Source: Arthrobacter endolithicus
Lineage (GTDB): Bacteria; Actinomycetota; Actinomycetes; Actinomycetales; Micrococcaceae
Direction: 5' to 3'
Assembly (NCBI RefSeq): GCF_026627425.1
Contig: NZ_JAPNLH010000008.1
Coordinates: forward strand, 62,001-126,000
Length of the DNA stretch: 64,000 bases
Part shown: in pieces, positions 1-11,038 of the stretch
How the letters are laid out: each line of letters opens with the position of its first letter
Numbering within the stretch: position 1 is the first letter of the stretch
Notes under the pieces: model-generated
The model's input: only the letters and a program-made list of their open reading frames with translations
Told to the model about the DNA's origin: nothing
Database searches by the model: none
Position numbers and translations under genes: made by a program

Positions 1-323
1 CCGCCGGCGCGTCTTGGATTGCGGAGTACGGCGACCCCGATGTGCCCGAGCAGTGGGAGTATATCCGCACGTTTTCCCCGTACCACTTACTGCGCGAAGG
101 CCTCGACTATCCGCCAACCTTTCTTTGGACCGCCACCTCCGACGACCGGGTCGGGCCGGTCCAGGCCCGCAAGATGGCAGCTCGGATGGAAGCCATGGGC
201 ATCCCCGGAGTCTTGTTCCACGAAGCCCTGGAAGGTGGACATGCCGGAGCCAGCAACAACCGGCAGGCAGCCCGACTGCACACAGCTTCCCATGAGTTCC
301 TCTGGCGACACTTGGCTGGTTGA
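1..323 (+). CDS. Prolyl oligopeptidase family serine peptidase, C-terminal fragment
   Basis: This is the end of a gene that begins before the window; the open frame runs from base 3 to the stop at 323. It encodes the last part of an S9-type alpha/beta-hydrolase peptidase domain. Two members of the catalytic triad can be read: the Asp in the TSDDRVGP segment and the His in EGGHAG, in the spacing usual for prolyl oligopeptidases. The nucleophile serine lies outside the window. The enzyme would cut small peptides. A hairpin follows at 349-372. The family call is firm; the exact substrate is unknown. Confidence 0.85.
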   Translation, partial: AGASWIAEYGDPDVPEQWEYIRTFSPYHLLREGLDYPPTFLWTATSDDRVGPVQARKMAARMEAMGIPGVLFHEALEGGHAGASNNRQAARLHTASHEFLWRHLAG

Positions 324-348
324 GCAGGACGGGGCGCGCAAGGGGGGC

Positions 349-372
349 CCCAAGGAGGGGGTCTCCCTTGGG
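349..372 (+). terminator. Possible terminator hairpin after the peptidase gene
   Basis: CCCAAGGAG (349-357) can pair with CTCCCTTGGG (363-372) with one bulged base. It lies about 25 bases after the stop at 323. No T-run follows, so it would be an atypical terminator. Confidence 0.4.
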
Positions 373-424
373 TACACGTCCGCACTAGCTGATTGACATC
401 CTCCGGGCTGGTTGCCATCAGGCG

Positions 425-462
425 GTGAACGGGTGTTCACTGGGTGATGACCTGCTGTTCAC
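425..462. promoter_or_regulatory. Candidate TetR operator upstream of the MFS-TetR operon
   Basis: A perfect dyad GTGAAC-GGGT-GTTCAC spans 425-440, and a further TGTTCAC half-site lies at 456-462. It sits about 65-100 bases before the GTG start at 528. A short dyad upstream of an operon that encodes its own TetR protein is the usual arrangement for autoregulation. The assignment is inferred from position and symmetry. Confidence 0.4.
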
Positions 463-527
463 AGCCCGTTTAGCCCCCGCCGCACTCGCCCGGCCCCGTT
501 CCGCGCGAATTTTTCCGAGAGGTTCCT

Positions 528-2696
528 GTGCCCTCGCACTCAGCGAAGACCACCACCCGCAGACCCACGGGTCTCATCGTCGTCATCCTCTGCCTTTCCG
601 GGACCGTGGTGTCGCTGCAGCAGACCATGGTGATTCCGCTGCTGCCGGATTTCCCCAAGATCCTGAACACCAGCCCGGACGATGTCTCCTGGCTGGTTAC
701 CGTAACGCTGCTGACCAGTGCGGTCGCCACGCCCATCGTCTCCCGGCTGGCGGATATGGTCGGGAAGCGTCGAATGATGATCGTCGCCATGGTTCTCATG
801 GTGATCGGCTCCGTCATCGCGGCGTCGGGCGGCAATTTCGTCACGCTGGTGACCGGCCGTGCCTTCCAGGGCTTCGCCGCGTCACTGATCCCGGTCGGCA
901 TCAGCATCATGCGCGACGAGTTGCCCAAAGAGAAGGTGGCCTCAGCAGTCGCCCTGATGAGTGCCACACTGGGCATCGGCAGCGCGCTGGGCCTGCCGCT
1001 GTCCGGGATTATTTACGAGGCACTGGGCTGGCAGGCCATCTTCTGGCTGTCGGCCGCCGTCGGCATCGCGTTGATCATCGCGGTGCTGGCCATCGTGCCG
1101 GAATCGGAGCTGCGGACCCGCGGCCGGTTCGATTTCCTGGGCGCCGCGATGCTCTCGATCGCCCTGACCGCGCTTTTACTGGCAATTTCCAAGGGCGGCA
1201 GCTGGGGCTGGAGCAGCGAGCCGGTGATCCTGCTGTTTATCACCACGGCGGTGGTGTTGGCCGTGTGGTTCCCGTTCGAGCTACGGGTCAGCCAGCCAAT
1301 GGTGGATCTGCGCACATCTGCGCGCAGGCCGGTGCTGCTGACCAATATTGCCTCGATCCTGGTCGGCTTTTCGATGTATGCCAATATGCTTTCCACCACG
1401 CAGCAGCTGCAGATGCCCAAGGTTTCCGGTTATGGATTTGAGCTCAGCGTGGTGGTCGCCGGGCTGTGCATGGTGCCGTCGGGCCTGGCCATGGTGGCCC
1501 TCGCTCCGATTTCCGCCGTCATCACCAAGCGGTTCGGGGCCAAGACCACGCTGATTGTCGGTGCGCTGGTTTTGGCGGTCTCCTACGTGGCCCGGGTCTT
1601 CCTCAACAGCGAGATCTGGATGATCGTGGTGGGCGCTATGGCGGTCAGCATGGGCACCGCAATTGCCTATGCTGCGATGCCGACGCTGATCATGCGCTCG
1701 GTGCCGATTACGGAGACGGCCTCCGCGAACGGTTTGAATTCGCTGTTGCGCGCGGTGGGAACCTCGACGGCGTCCGCTGCCGTAGCTGCCATCCTCACCT
1801 CGGTGGTGATGGACCACAACGGAGTGTCGCTGCCGACGCTGGATGCGTTCCAATTCATCTTCTGGCTTGCCGCCGTCGCCGCCTTGCTCTCGGTGGGCGT
1901 AACGGCTTTCATTCCTAAGTTCCTGACAATGGCAGTTGGGAAGGTGGCCGACGGGCGCGCCGCTGGCTCCGCTGTCGGTCTCCCCGGACCGGCTCCGGCC
2001 GGCGCGGTTCCGGTCCCGGCCGCGGCACAGTCGGCAACGGCACAGTCGGCAACGGCACAGTCGGCAACGGCACTGGCCTTCACAAAACTGCCGGGTAGGG
2101 CAGCGTCCGGCACAGCACTGCCGGGCACGCTGAAGTCAACGGCCGACGACGCCGCCGCCAAGACCACGGGCAGCGACGCGGAGATTGTGGTCAGCGGCAC
2201 GGTGGTCGGCGTCGAGGGCCGGCCCATCCGTAATGCGGTGGTCAATATCCTCAGTACCGACGGAGCGCCGGTGGACTGGAGCCGGGCCAATAATGACGGC
2301 GGATATTCAGTGGTGCTGCCCGGTCCGGACCGTTATCTGGTGGTCTCCAGCGCCGATGGCTGGGCGCCGCATTCGCAGGCCCTAAATTTCACTGATGCCG
2401 CCAGCTGGCAGCAGATCGTCCTGTCCCGGCGCCTGACCCTGGCCGGAATGGTCAGCGGAGCTCAGGCGCCCGGGGACGCCGCGCTGGTCACGTTGACCCG
2501 GCCCACCGGGGAGTTCATCGCGTCCACGCACACCAGGGACGGCAAGTATGAACTGCCGTTGCCTCCCACCGGACGCTACATTCTCAGCACCTTGGACGCC
2601 CAGGGGGAAACGGCGCGCGCCCGGCAGATCACGGTAGCGGGCCAATCCGCCGTCGTCGACTTTGCGGCACCCCTTAATGCGGGGGTGCTGACGTGA
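528..2696 (+). CDS. DHA2-type MFS exporter with C-terminal carboxypeptidase-regulatory-like repeats
   Basis: 722 residues from GTG 528, preceded by GAGAGG. Residues 1 to about 470 form a multi-pass membrane domain of the EmrB/QacA type (early LQQTMVIPLLPDFP, then SRLADMVGKRRMM, the MFS loop motif), pointing to proton-driven drug or metabolite efflux. Then comes an Ala/Pro-rich linker with a three-copy AQSAT repeat (about 500-514). Residues from about 553 on hold two beta-sandwich units like the CarboxypepD regulatory fold (SGTVVGVEGRPIRNAVV; later DGKYELPLPPTGRYILS). Usual DHA2 exporters are 450-520 residues, so some 200 residues are an addition. The stop overlaps the start of the TetR gene by one base, so the two are co-translated. 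The substrate is unknown. Confidence 0.85.
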   Translation: MPSHSAKTTTRRPTGLIVVILCLSGTVVSLQQTMVIPLLPDFPKILNTSPDDVSWLVTVTLLTSAVATPIVSRLADMVGKRRMMIVAMVLMVIGSVIAASGGNFVTLVTGRAFQGFAASLIPVGISIMRDELPKEKVASAVALMSATLGIGSALGLPLSGIIYEALGWQAIFWLSAAVGIALIIAVLAIVPESELRTRGRFDFLGAAMLSIALTALLLAISKGGSWGWSSEPVILLFITTAVVLAVWFPFELRVSQPMVDLRTSARRPVLLTNIASILVGFSMYANMLSTTQQLQMPKVSGYGFELSVVVAGLCMVPSGLAMVALAPISAVITKRFGAKTTLIVGALVLAVSYVARVFLNSEIWMIVVGAMAVSMGTAIAYAAMPTLIMRSVPITETASANGLNSLLRAVGTSTASAAVAAILTSVVMDHNGVSLPTLDAFQFIFWLAAVAALLSVGVTAFIPKFLTMAVGKVADGRAAGSAVGLPGPAPAGAVPVPAAAQSATAQSATAQSATALAFTKLPGRAASGTALPGTLKSTADDAAAKTTGSDAEIVVSGTVVGVEGRPIRNAVVNILSTDGAPVDWSRANNDGGYSVVLPGPDRYLVVSSADGWAPHSQALNFTDAASWQQIVLSRRLTLAGMVSGAQAPGDAALVTLTRPTGEFIASTHTRDGKYELPLPPTGRYILSTLDAQGETARARQITVAGQSAVVDFAAPLNAGVLT
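2026..2070 (+). repeat. Three perfect 15-bp tandem repeats inside the MFS gene
   Basis: The unit CACAGTCGGCAACGG occurs three times without a gap (2026-2040, 2041-2055, 2056-2070). It encodes the AQSAT repeats of the linker between membrane domain and C-terminal repeats. The unit is a multiple of three, so gain or loss of copies keeps the frame. Confidence 0.9.
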
Positions 2697-3253
2697 TGGT
2701 TAGCGCGGCCGCAGCGGGCAGCGCCACCCGGAAAGCCATAGTCGATGCCGGCCGCGGCCTCTTCGGCGAGCGGGGTTACAGCGCCGTGACAATTAAGGAC
2801 GTCGCCGCCCGCTCCGGTTTCTCCCCGGCGATGGTGATGAAGGTGATGGGCAGTAAGGCCGAGCTGTACAGCGCTGCCGCCCCGGAAGCCCCGAACCTGG
2901 ATGATTCGGGCAGCGGTGAGCCCGTGGGATATCAACTGGTGCGTCGAATTGTCACGCGCCGAGATCAGGGCGAGGCCGAGCCCTGGGCCATGGTGCCGAT
3001 ATTGATCCACGACGCTCCCGATCCGGACGAGGCGCAGGTAACGTTCAGGGACAGGTATGTGGGCCGGATTTCGGAGTGGATTGGCGATACGGAGCCCGGG
3101 CTGAGGCGCACAAAACTGGTGGTCTGCGCGCTGCTGGGGCTGGGTGCCGGAGTCCGGACCCTTGGCATTCTTGCGCCCGGCGAGGCAGGCAGTGAAGCGT
3201 TGATCAGTGAATATGGCGCCCTGGTGCAGGGAATTATTGACGGCAGTGTTTAG
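2696..3253 (+). CDS. TetR/AcrR family transcriptional regulator
   Basis: 185 residues from ATG 2696, which overlaps the TGA of the upstream exporter gene (TGATG); a GTG at 2693 is an alternative start. The N-terminus shows a TetR helix-turn-helix (RKAIVDAGRGLFGERGYSA, then TIKDVAARSGFSPAMVMKVMGSKAELY), followed by a helical ligand-binding and dimer region. The conserved tyrosine-rich end of the recognition helix is altered (MVMKVMGSK). It most likely represses the exporter operon and is released by an exported compound; the dyad at 425-440 is the candidate operator. Confidence 0.85.
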   Translation: MVSAAAAGSATRKAIVDAGRGLFGERGYSAVTIKDVAARSGFSPAMVMKVMGSKAELYSAAAPEAPNLDDSGSGEPVGYQLVRRIVTRRDQGEAEPWAMVPILIHDAPDPDEAQVTFRDRYVGRISEWIGDTEPGLRRTKLVVCALLGLGAGVRTLGILAPGEAGSEALISEYGALVQGIIDGSV

Positions 3254-3477
3254 GCGGGAGGGCTGGGGCTGCGGCGTTGAGGCCGCAGTTTGGGCGGCAC
3301 TGTCGAAGCGGCCCCTACGCCGGCCGCTCCGAGACTCTTTCGTAACCCTCAATGTCAGCTTGATCTCATTCCGCGCGGCGTGGGCGTGTGGGGTGTCGTC
3401 ACTGGAACATCGCGCGTAATGTCCAAAGCCTGCGCCGCAGATGAGCTTGCATCCGCACGACGCTCTTAGGAGCTTTT

Positions 3478-3768
3478 ATGGACCAGTACCTGAACGTCAA
3501 CGATTTGCTCGTCTATTCAGGAACCGTGCTCATTGCCGTGCTGATGTTTTCCCTCATCACGGTCTCGTTCCTGGGCTGTCTGCTACTGGCCTTGACTGCC
3601 AGGGCGCTCCAGTGTGCATCCCTGAAGCTGACGGAAGCCGTGGTGGCCCAGTGGTCCGGCTGGCGCGCTGGTATTGCTGTAGCGCCCGAGCTGCCGGCCC
3701 TGGCGGGTGTTCCGCAGCGTCCGGCGACGGAATCCATCAAGGTACTGGATTCCGCGGCCGGTCACTGA
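3478..3768 (+). CDS. Small single-span membrane protein, unknown function
   Basis: 96 residues from ATG 3478, with AGGAG about 7 bases before the start. One long hydrophobic stretch (residues about 12-40) forms a likely membrane helix. The rest is a short soluble tail with Trp-Ser-Gly-Trp and an Ala/Pro-rich end. I do not recognise the family. The good ribosome-binding site and codon use support a real gene; it stands alone between the TetR gene and the convergent stress protein. Confidence 0.55.
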   Translation: MDQYLNVNDLLVYSGTVLIAVLMFSLITVSFLGCLLLALTARALQCASLKLTEAVVAQWSGWRAGIAVAPELPALAGVPQRPATESIKVLDSAAGH

Positions 3769-3876
3769 ACCTACACGGCGACCCACCAAGAGCAACGGGG
3801 CGGGCAGGGGGCAGCGGTCGCCCCGGGGTGGCGCCGCATCGGTCCCGCGGCTCCGCCCCTGCCTCACCGGAGCGGG

Positions 3877-4299
3877 CTAGTTGGTCTTGACGATGTAGAC
3901 ATCACAGGAGGCATTGTGTGCCACGGTGTTGGCCACGCTGCCGAGGATGCGCCCCATACCCTGCATCCGCACGCTGCCGACCACAATCATCTTGGCGCCG
4001 AGTCTCTCGGCTTCCGAAATGAGCACCTCGTGCGGCTTTCCCCGGACCGCGGCGAAGGTGGTTTCCACCCCCGATGTAGCCAACTCCGACGCAACCAACT
4101 GCGCCACCTTTTCGGCGTCGTCGGCATCGGAGACTACCCAGCGATCGCTGCCGATCTCCACCACCTCGGTCCGGTCGCCCTCGTATGCCGTCACGATCCG
4201 CAGTGCGCCGCCCATGCCCGTAGCCAGTCGGGCCGCCGTACGGGCGGCCTTCATAGCCGTTTCGCTTCCGTCGACACCAACAACAATGGTCCCGGTCAT
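3877..4299 (-). CDS. Universal stress protein (UspA family)
   Basis: 140 residues from ATG 4299, preceded by AAGGAG; an in-frame start further upstream (4338) has no ribosome-binding site and adds residues foreign to the family. The protein opens with TIVVGVDGSETA and closes with VVGSVRMQGMGRILGSVANTV, the usual Usp ATP-binding loop layout (G-x2-G, then GS). A single Usp domain, normal family length. Such cytoplasmic proteins are induced in starvation or stress. It is divergent from the PH-domain gene at 4494. Confidence 0.9.
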   Translation of the reverse strand: MTGTIVVGVDGSETAMKAARTAARLATGMGGALRIVTAYEGDRTEVVEIGSDRWVVSDADDAEKVAQLVASELATSGVETTFAAVRGKPHEVLISEAERLGAKMIVVGSVRMQGMGRILGSVANTVAHNASCDVYIVKTN

Positions 4300-4493
4300 T
4301 TTGCTGCTCCTTCGTTCGGTAAAGAAATTTTGTAACACGTCACTACATTAAGTCACATCCAACGCCGCGGCGTGGCACCATACCCAACTGATTAGCACTT
4401 ACGGCGTGAAATGAGTGCCATATCTGCGACCTGGTTGGGAATCCCTTAAGCTGGCAGGGACCGCGAAGGCGGCCCAGCCAGGCAAGGGACACG

Positions 4494-5111
4494 ATGAACC
4501 AGACGAATTTTTCGGCACCTGAGACGGTGCTACGGTCCGCCCTCCCACGGGTGAGCGCGGTGGTGGTCTGGATTATCTGCGCCGGACTGGCCGTCAACTT
4601 CCTGGTGCTGGGCCACGCCGCAGCGCTGCTGGCGTATCTGCCCTGGCTGGCCTTCGTGAGCTGGGGAACGTATGTGCTCTCCTGGCGCCCGTGTCTTCGG
4701 GTGGGGCCGGACCGGCTGGTGGTGGTGAACCTGCTGCGCGACCGGGTGATCCCCTTCCGCGCCGTCACGGATATCCGGGTGACCCATTCCGTGGTGATTA
4801 AAACCAAGGACGCGGCCTTTACCTCCTGGGGCGCGCCCGGGCTGGAGAGGTTCGGGCCAAAGATCGGAGACGGCGGCGGCGTGGCGCGTTCGGCGGTCAG
4901 GGGCTCCGGAGCGCGTTCGGACACCGGATCGCAGGCCATCCTGACGCGTGCGTGGTCCGGCTGGGAACAGCGCCAGGGCGATGACGCAGAAACTCTGTCA
5001 GCCGCCGCCCCGGTGATGACACCTGTGCGAACAACCTGGAGCAGACCGGCGCTGATCAGCGGCGCCCTCGTGCTGGCAGGGTGTCTGGCCGACGTGCTCG
5101 CGCACATCTGA
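4494..5111 (+). CDS. PH domain-containing membrane protein
   Basis: 205 residues from ATG 4494. Two hydrophobic segments (about 20-40 and 43-62) precede a domain like the bacterial PH fold (CLRVGPDRLVVVNLLRDRV, IPFRAVTDIRVTHS), in which a strand pattern follows the membrane hairpin. A third hydrophobic stretch lies at the C-terminus (about 183-204). Family members are membrane-associated proteins of unknown role. A strong hairpin terminator follows at 5130-5167. Confidence 0.7.
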   Translation: MNQTNFSAPETVLRSALPRVSAVVVWIICAGLAVNFLVLGHAAALLAYLPWLAFVSWGTYVLSWRPCLRVGPDRLVVVNLLRDRVIPFRAVTDIRVTHSVVIKTKDAAFTSWGAPGLERFGPKIGDGGGVARSAVRGSGARSDTGSQAILTRAWSGWEQRQGDDAETLSAAAPVMTPVRTTWSRPALISGALVLAGCLADVLAHI

Positions 5112-5129
5112 TCAGCCAAGCCCAGGCAC

Positions 5130-5167
5130 GATGATGGCCCCGGCTCACTGTGCGCCGGGGCCATCAT
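5130..5167. terminator. Strong hairpin terminator between convergent genes
   Basis: Arms GATGATGGCCCCGGC (5130-5144) and GCCGGGGCCATCAT (5154-5167) pair almost perfectly around a 9-base loop; TTTA follows on the plus strand. It lies between the ends of the PH-domain gene (5111) and the ABC binding-protein gene (5231), so it can serve both strands. Confidence 0.8.
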
Positions 5168-5230
5168 TTACTGCTGTCGGTCAATTCTGCCTGCTAACAG
5201 GATCACCACGCGAAGATCCCTATCGACCGG

Positions 5231-6955
5231 TCAGTTCTTCCACCCCACCTTGGTCCAGTCAACGGTCTGGAACTGGACGGCACCGAGGTTGACCAGGCCC
5301 TTCTTGACCGCACTCACCGTGGGCGTCGGGGAAATCGGCACCATCGGAACGTAGGAGAAGATGGTCTGGTCAATCTTCTGCGCCAGCGCCCGCTGTTTGT
5401 CCGGATCCAGTTCGGCATTGGCCTGCTTCCACATGTCTCCCAGGGATGCGTCCGTAACGCCGTTGTAGTTCTGCGGACCATCGGCCGGGTAGAAGATGGA
5501 CAGCGAGCTGGAAACGGGGAACGGCGTCCCGACCCAGGAGAACAGCGTGGTCTGGAAGTTCTTCTTGTCAGTTGTGGTGACGTAGTCGGAGAAGAACTTG
5601 GCCACCGGAACAGAATCAATTGTCAAGGTCACCCCCACATCTTTCAGGTTCGCCTGAATCTGCTTGGCAGCGTTGGCGGAGGTGGCGGTCCCGGACGGGA
5701 CGGTCACCGAAATGGTCAGCGGCTTGCCATCCTTGGCCCGCATGCCATCGGAGCCCTTCTTCCACCCTGCGTCATCCAGCAGGGCACCTGCCTTCGCAAC
5801 GTCGTAGCCGATCGTCGAGGTGGCGTCATCCGTGTAGCCCTTCTGGCCGGGCATGTAGATGTAGTTGTTCTGCGTGGTGACCGGAGCGCCCAGCGGAGCA
5901 AGGCGGCTCTGCGCAATCGTGTCGCGGTTGATCGCCCGGGCAATGCCCTGACGGACCTTGACGTCGTCCAGTGGCGCCACCTTGGCGTTGAAGTCAAAGT
6001 GGTACCAGGTGAGGCCGCCCGCGCGCTGGATCTCGCCGTCGTCGCGCTTTGAAGCGGTGTTATAGACGTCGGGACTGACGATGCCGCTGCCGATACCGAG
6101 TGCGTCAACTTCCTTATTGGCATAGGCCTGAGCCAGCGCATCCTGCGATTCAATCGACTTGACGATGATCGTGTCCAGCTTCGGCTTCTCCCCCCACCAT
6201 TTGGGGTTCGGCTTCAGCGTGACCACCTGACCGGTGGTATCCACCTTCGAGACCTCGTAGGGCCCGCTGGAGGGAACCGGCGTGCTCTTGTAGGCGTCGT
6301 TGAAGGTGGCAGCATCCTTCGTTACCGATGCTTCGTACGAAGGGGAGACCAAAATTGAGGGCCAATCGGCGTTCTTGTTCTTGAAGGTCATCTTGAAATT
6401 GGAGTCGCTGTCCGTGCGGTCAACGGACGAGATGTCCTCCCAGACGTTCGTCGAGGCGACCTGGAAGCTGGTGTCGGTGCCGTTGAATGCCTTCCACGCG
6501 GACTGGAAATCCTTGTACGTCATGGGGGTGCCGTCGCTCCACACGGCCTTGGGGTTTAGCTTGACCTCCACGACCTGGGGATCGCTGCTGACGAGCTTGA
6601 CCTCGGTGGCATAGTTCGGGTCCATCTCCCAGGTGCCGTCATCCTTGATCCGCACCGGACCACCCGTGGTGGAGTTCAGCAGGACGTTGATCTGATCCGA
6701 GTTGTTGCCGTCGACGGTGCCGGAGTTCCAGTTGGAGGGCAGCGCGCTGATCGGCAGCGTCAATGTGCCCCCGGCCTTGACGGCGGAGTAATCCGCCGTA
6801 TCCCAGGCGGTGGTGGGCAGCTTGCCCTGATCGCTGGCGCCCTGCGTGGCGTTGACCGTGGACGTGCTGCCCCCGCTGCCGCCGGAACACCCGGAGATTC
6901 CCAGTGCCAGGGCCAGGGTCGTGGCCCCGAGCACAGCGTATTTTGTTCGTTTCAT
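5231..6955 (-). CDS. Peptide-type ABC transporter substrate-binding lipoprotein (SBP family 5)
   Basis: 574 residues from ATG 6955, with GGGAGG upstream; a longer frame to 7075 lacks a signal sequence at its start. Residues 1-22 are a signal peptide with lipobox ISGC (Cys23), so the mature protein is anchored to the outer face of the membrane. The body matches family 5 oligopeptide-binding proteins (PKAVWSDGTPMTYKDFQSAW; later VKVRQGIARAINRDTIAQ). It captures di- or oligopeptides for the ABC importer encoded by the next three genes. It is the last gene of that operon in transcription order. Confidence 0.93.
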   Translation of the reverse strand: MKRTKYAVLGATTLALALGISGCSGGSGGSTSTVNATQGASDQGKLPTTAWDTADYSAVKAGGTLTLPISALPSNWNSGTVDGNNSDQINVLLNSTTGGPVRIKDDGTWEMDPNYATEVKLVSSDPQVVEVKLNPKAVWSDGTPMTYKDFQSAWKAFNGTDTSFQVASTNVWEDISSVDRTDSDSNFKMTFKNKNADWPSILVSPSYEASVTKDAATFNDAYKSTPVPSSGPYEVSKVDTTGQVVTLKPNPKWWGEKPKLDTIIVKSIESQDALAQAYANKEVDALGIGSGIVSPDVYNTASKRDDGEIQRAGGLTWYHFDFNAKVAPLDDVKVRQGIARAINRDTIAQSRLAPLGAPVTTQNNYIYMPGQKGYTDDATSTIGYDVAKAGALLDDAGWKKGSDGMRAKDGKPLTISVTVPSGTATSANAAKQIQANLKDVGVTLTIDSVPVAKFFSDYVTTTDKKNFQTTLFSWVGTPFPVSSSLSIFYPADGPQNYNGVTDASLGDMWKQANAELDPDKQRALAQKIDQTIFSYVPMVPISPTPTVSAVKKGLVNLGAVQFQTVDWTKVGWKN

Positions 6956-7023
6956 TGTATGTTTTCCTCCCATAGTGAAACTTTTCCGTACTGGTTCCGC
7001 CAGTGGTACGCCGCTTACCGGTC

Positions 7024-9130
<2,107 letters not shown>

Positions 9131-9138
<8 letters not shown>

Positions 9139-10051
9139 GGTTTGCTCCAGAGGTGGGGTCGACGGCGTCGCGCAGCGCATCTCCGGCGAGACTCGTTGCC
9201 AGGACGGTGATGACGAGGATCGCAGCCGGGAAGATAAAAAGCCACGGGCGCGTAGTGGCGGCGCCGGTGCCGCTGGAGAGCAGGGTTCCGAGCGAAACAT
9301 CCGGGGGCTGGACGCCGAAACCGAAGTAGCTCAGGGTTGTTTCCGTCAGGATCGCGGCCCCAACCCCCAGCGTGGCGTCGATGATCAGCAGCGAGGAAAC
9401 GTTGGGAATGATGTGCCGCCGGATGATCGTGCTGGTCTTCACCCCCATGAACCTCGCAGCCTTAACGAAGTCCCTGTCCCGCAGGGAAGACGTTTGGGCG
9501 CGGATCACGCGGGCAAGGATCATCCAGCTGAAAATCGCCAGATAAACCATCACGATGACCCACGATCCGCCCTTGATCAGCGGGTACAGCATGATCAGAA
9601 TGTACAGCGCCGGAAGGACCAGCAGCAGATCTATGAACCAGACAATGACCCGATCCCATACGCCACCGAGGTACCCTGCCAGCGCCCCGATAAACCCGGC
9701 CAGCAGTGCCGAGACGGGCCCCACCACGAAGCCGATCAGCAGTGATTTACGCAGCCCCACCACCGTCTGGGCGTAAATATCACCGCCAATCTCGTCCGTG
9801 CCGAACCAATGGTTCCCGGTGGGCGCCGTGTTCATCGACATGACATCCTGGCTGGTCGCGTTGTAAGCATAAAAAGCCAGCCCAAAAAGCGCCCACAGCA
9901 CGATGACCAGCAGCGTGAGGGTGCCGACCCAAAAGCGCGGCGTACGGGCGAGCTTGGCGAAGATGAGGCGCCCGCGGGAAGTGGGCCGATTCGTGCGTTT
10001 TTGTGCTTTCGGCGTGACGGGAAGGACCTGGGCATCTTCGACCATGCTCAT
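9131..10051 (-). CDS. Peptide ABC transporter permease (DppC/OppC type)
   Basis: 306 residues from ATG 10051. A basic N-terminal tail precedes a first membrane helix (about 43-65); the C-terminal two thirds carry the binding-protein-dependent permease domain with about five more helices and an EAA-like loop ([27 protein letters not shown], shortened here to its key parts: KAARFMG and RRHIIPN). It starts 3 bases after the partner permease stops and overlaps the ATPase gene by 8 bases, so the operon is translationally coupled. Confidence 0.92.
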
Positions 10052-10054
10052 CGG

Positions 10055-11038
10055 CTAGACCCTCACTCTCGGATCGAGGGCTGCATAAACGACTTCGGAC
10101 AGCGTCCCGGCAATCAGCACCAGGATGGAAGCGAACATGACAGAGCCGGCGACTCCGTTGATGTCATTTTGCTGCACCGAGTGAACCAGGTATTCGCCCA
10201 TTCCGTGCCAGCTGAACACCAGCTCCACCACCGTCGCACCGGTCAGCAGCAGCGCGAAGGAGTATGCGAAGTAGGTGGACATGGGGATCAGCGCAATCCG
10301 CACGCCGTGCTTGACCAGCGCGCTGTTGCGGCTCATGCCCTTGGATCGCGCCGTGCGGATGTAGTCCGCGGAGAGGACGTCAAGCATCGCACTGCGCTGA
10401 TAGCGCGAATAGCCGGCCGCCGCCGTCAGGGACAAGGTGATGGTCGGCAAAATCAGGTGGTTGATTCTGTCGCCGAACAGCACCAGGAAATTGCCCTGCA
10501 GCCCGGCGGTATATTCTCCGCTGAAATTGATAAGCTGATGCCCGGTCAGCCCGTTGAGGCCGGTGGCCAGGATCATCAGGACCACGCCGATCACAAATGT
10601 CGGCGTGGCGCCAACGGTGAACGATGCGTAGGAGACCAGCTGGTCGCTCACCCGGTATTGTTTGACCGCTCCCCAGACTCCGAAAACGACGCCGAGCACC
10701 GCTCCGATGATGCTGCCAATGATCAGCAGGCGCAGGCTGACCCCGGCCCGGGCAAAAATCACGTCGGTGACCTGCTGGTTGTCCACCGTGATGCCCAGCG
10801 AGCCATGCGTCACCAGGTTGGAGAGCCAGATCCACAGCCGTTCCAGGACCGGAATATCCGGATTGACGCCCAGACCATTGAGGATTGAGGTGACCACCTC
10901 GGGTGAGGGCTGCGGATTGCGGCCCAAGTAGCGTTGCGCCGGGTTCAGCGACAGGCTCGCCAGCACGTAGGCCAGCAGTGTCGCGATGGCTGTGAGGATG
11001 AAATAATTGACGAACCTTTTGACCACGAAGCCAATCAT
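10055..11038 (-). CDS. Peptide ABC transporter permease (DppB/OppB type)
   Basis: 327 residues from ATG 11038, chosen because MIGFVVKRFVNYF is the usual DppB opening; an in-frame ATG at 11071 adds 11 residues that do not fit. Six membrane segments are visible, with the loop ADYIRTARSKGMSRNSALVKH (EAA-type contact with the ATPase). No convincing Shine-Dalgarno sequence was found. First gene of the four-gene importer operon; a candidate promoter lies at 11296-11323. Confidence 0.9.
   Translation of the reverse strand: MIGFVVKRFVNYFILTAIATLLAYVLASLSLNPAQRYLGRNPQPSPEVVTSILNGLGVNPDIPVLERLWIWLSNLVTHGSLGITVDNQQVTDVIFARAGVSLRLLIIGSIIGAVLGVVFGVWGAVKQYRVSDQLVSYASFTVGATPTFVIGVVLMILATGLNGLTGHQLINFSGEYTAGLQGNFLVLFGDRINHLILPTITLSLTAAAGYSRYQRSAMLDVLSADYIRTARSKGMSRNSALVKHGVRIALIPMSTYFAYSFALLLTGATVVELVFSWHGMGEYLVHSVQQNDINGVAGSVMFASILVLIAGTLSEVVYAALDPRVRV

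Noticed and set aside
425-1441. 338-codon plus-strand frame over the start of the MFS gene
   Set aside because: It is a second frame of the exporter; the true frame shows clear membrane helices and MFS motifs, while this one is Arg/Gly/His-rich without family features.
9809-10888. 359-codon plus-strand frame opposite the ABC permeases
   Set aside because: It spans both permease genes and their junction and reads as a low-information, charged product; no ribosome-binding site.
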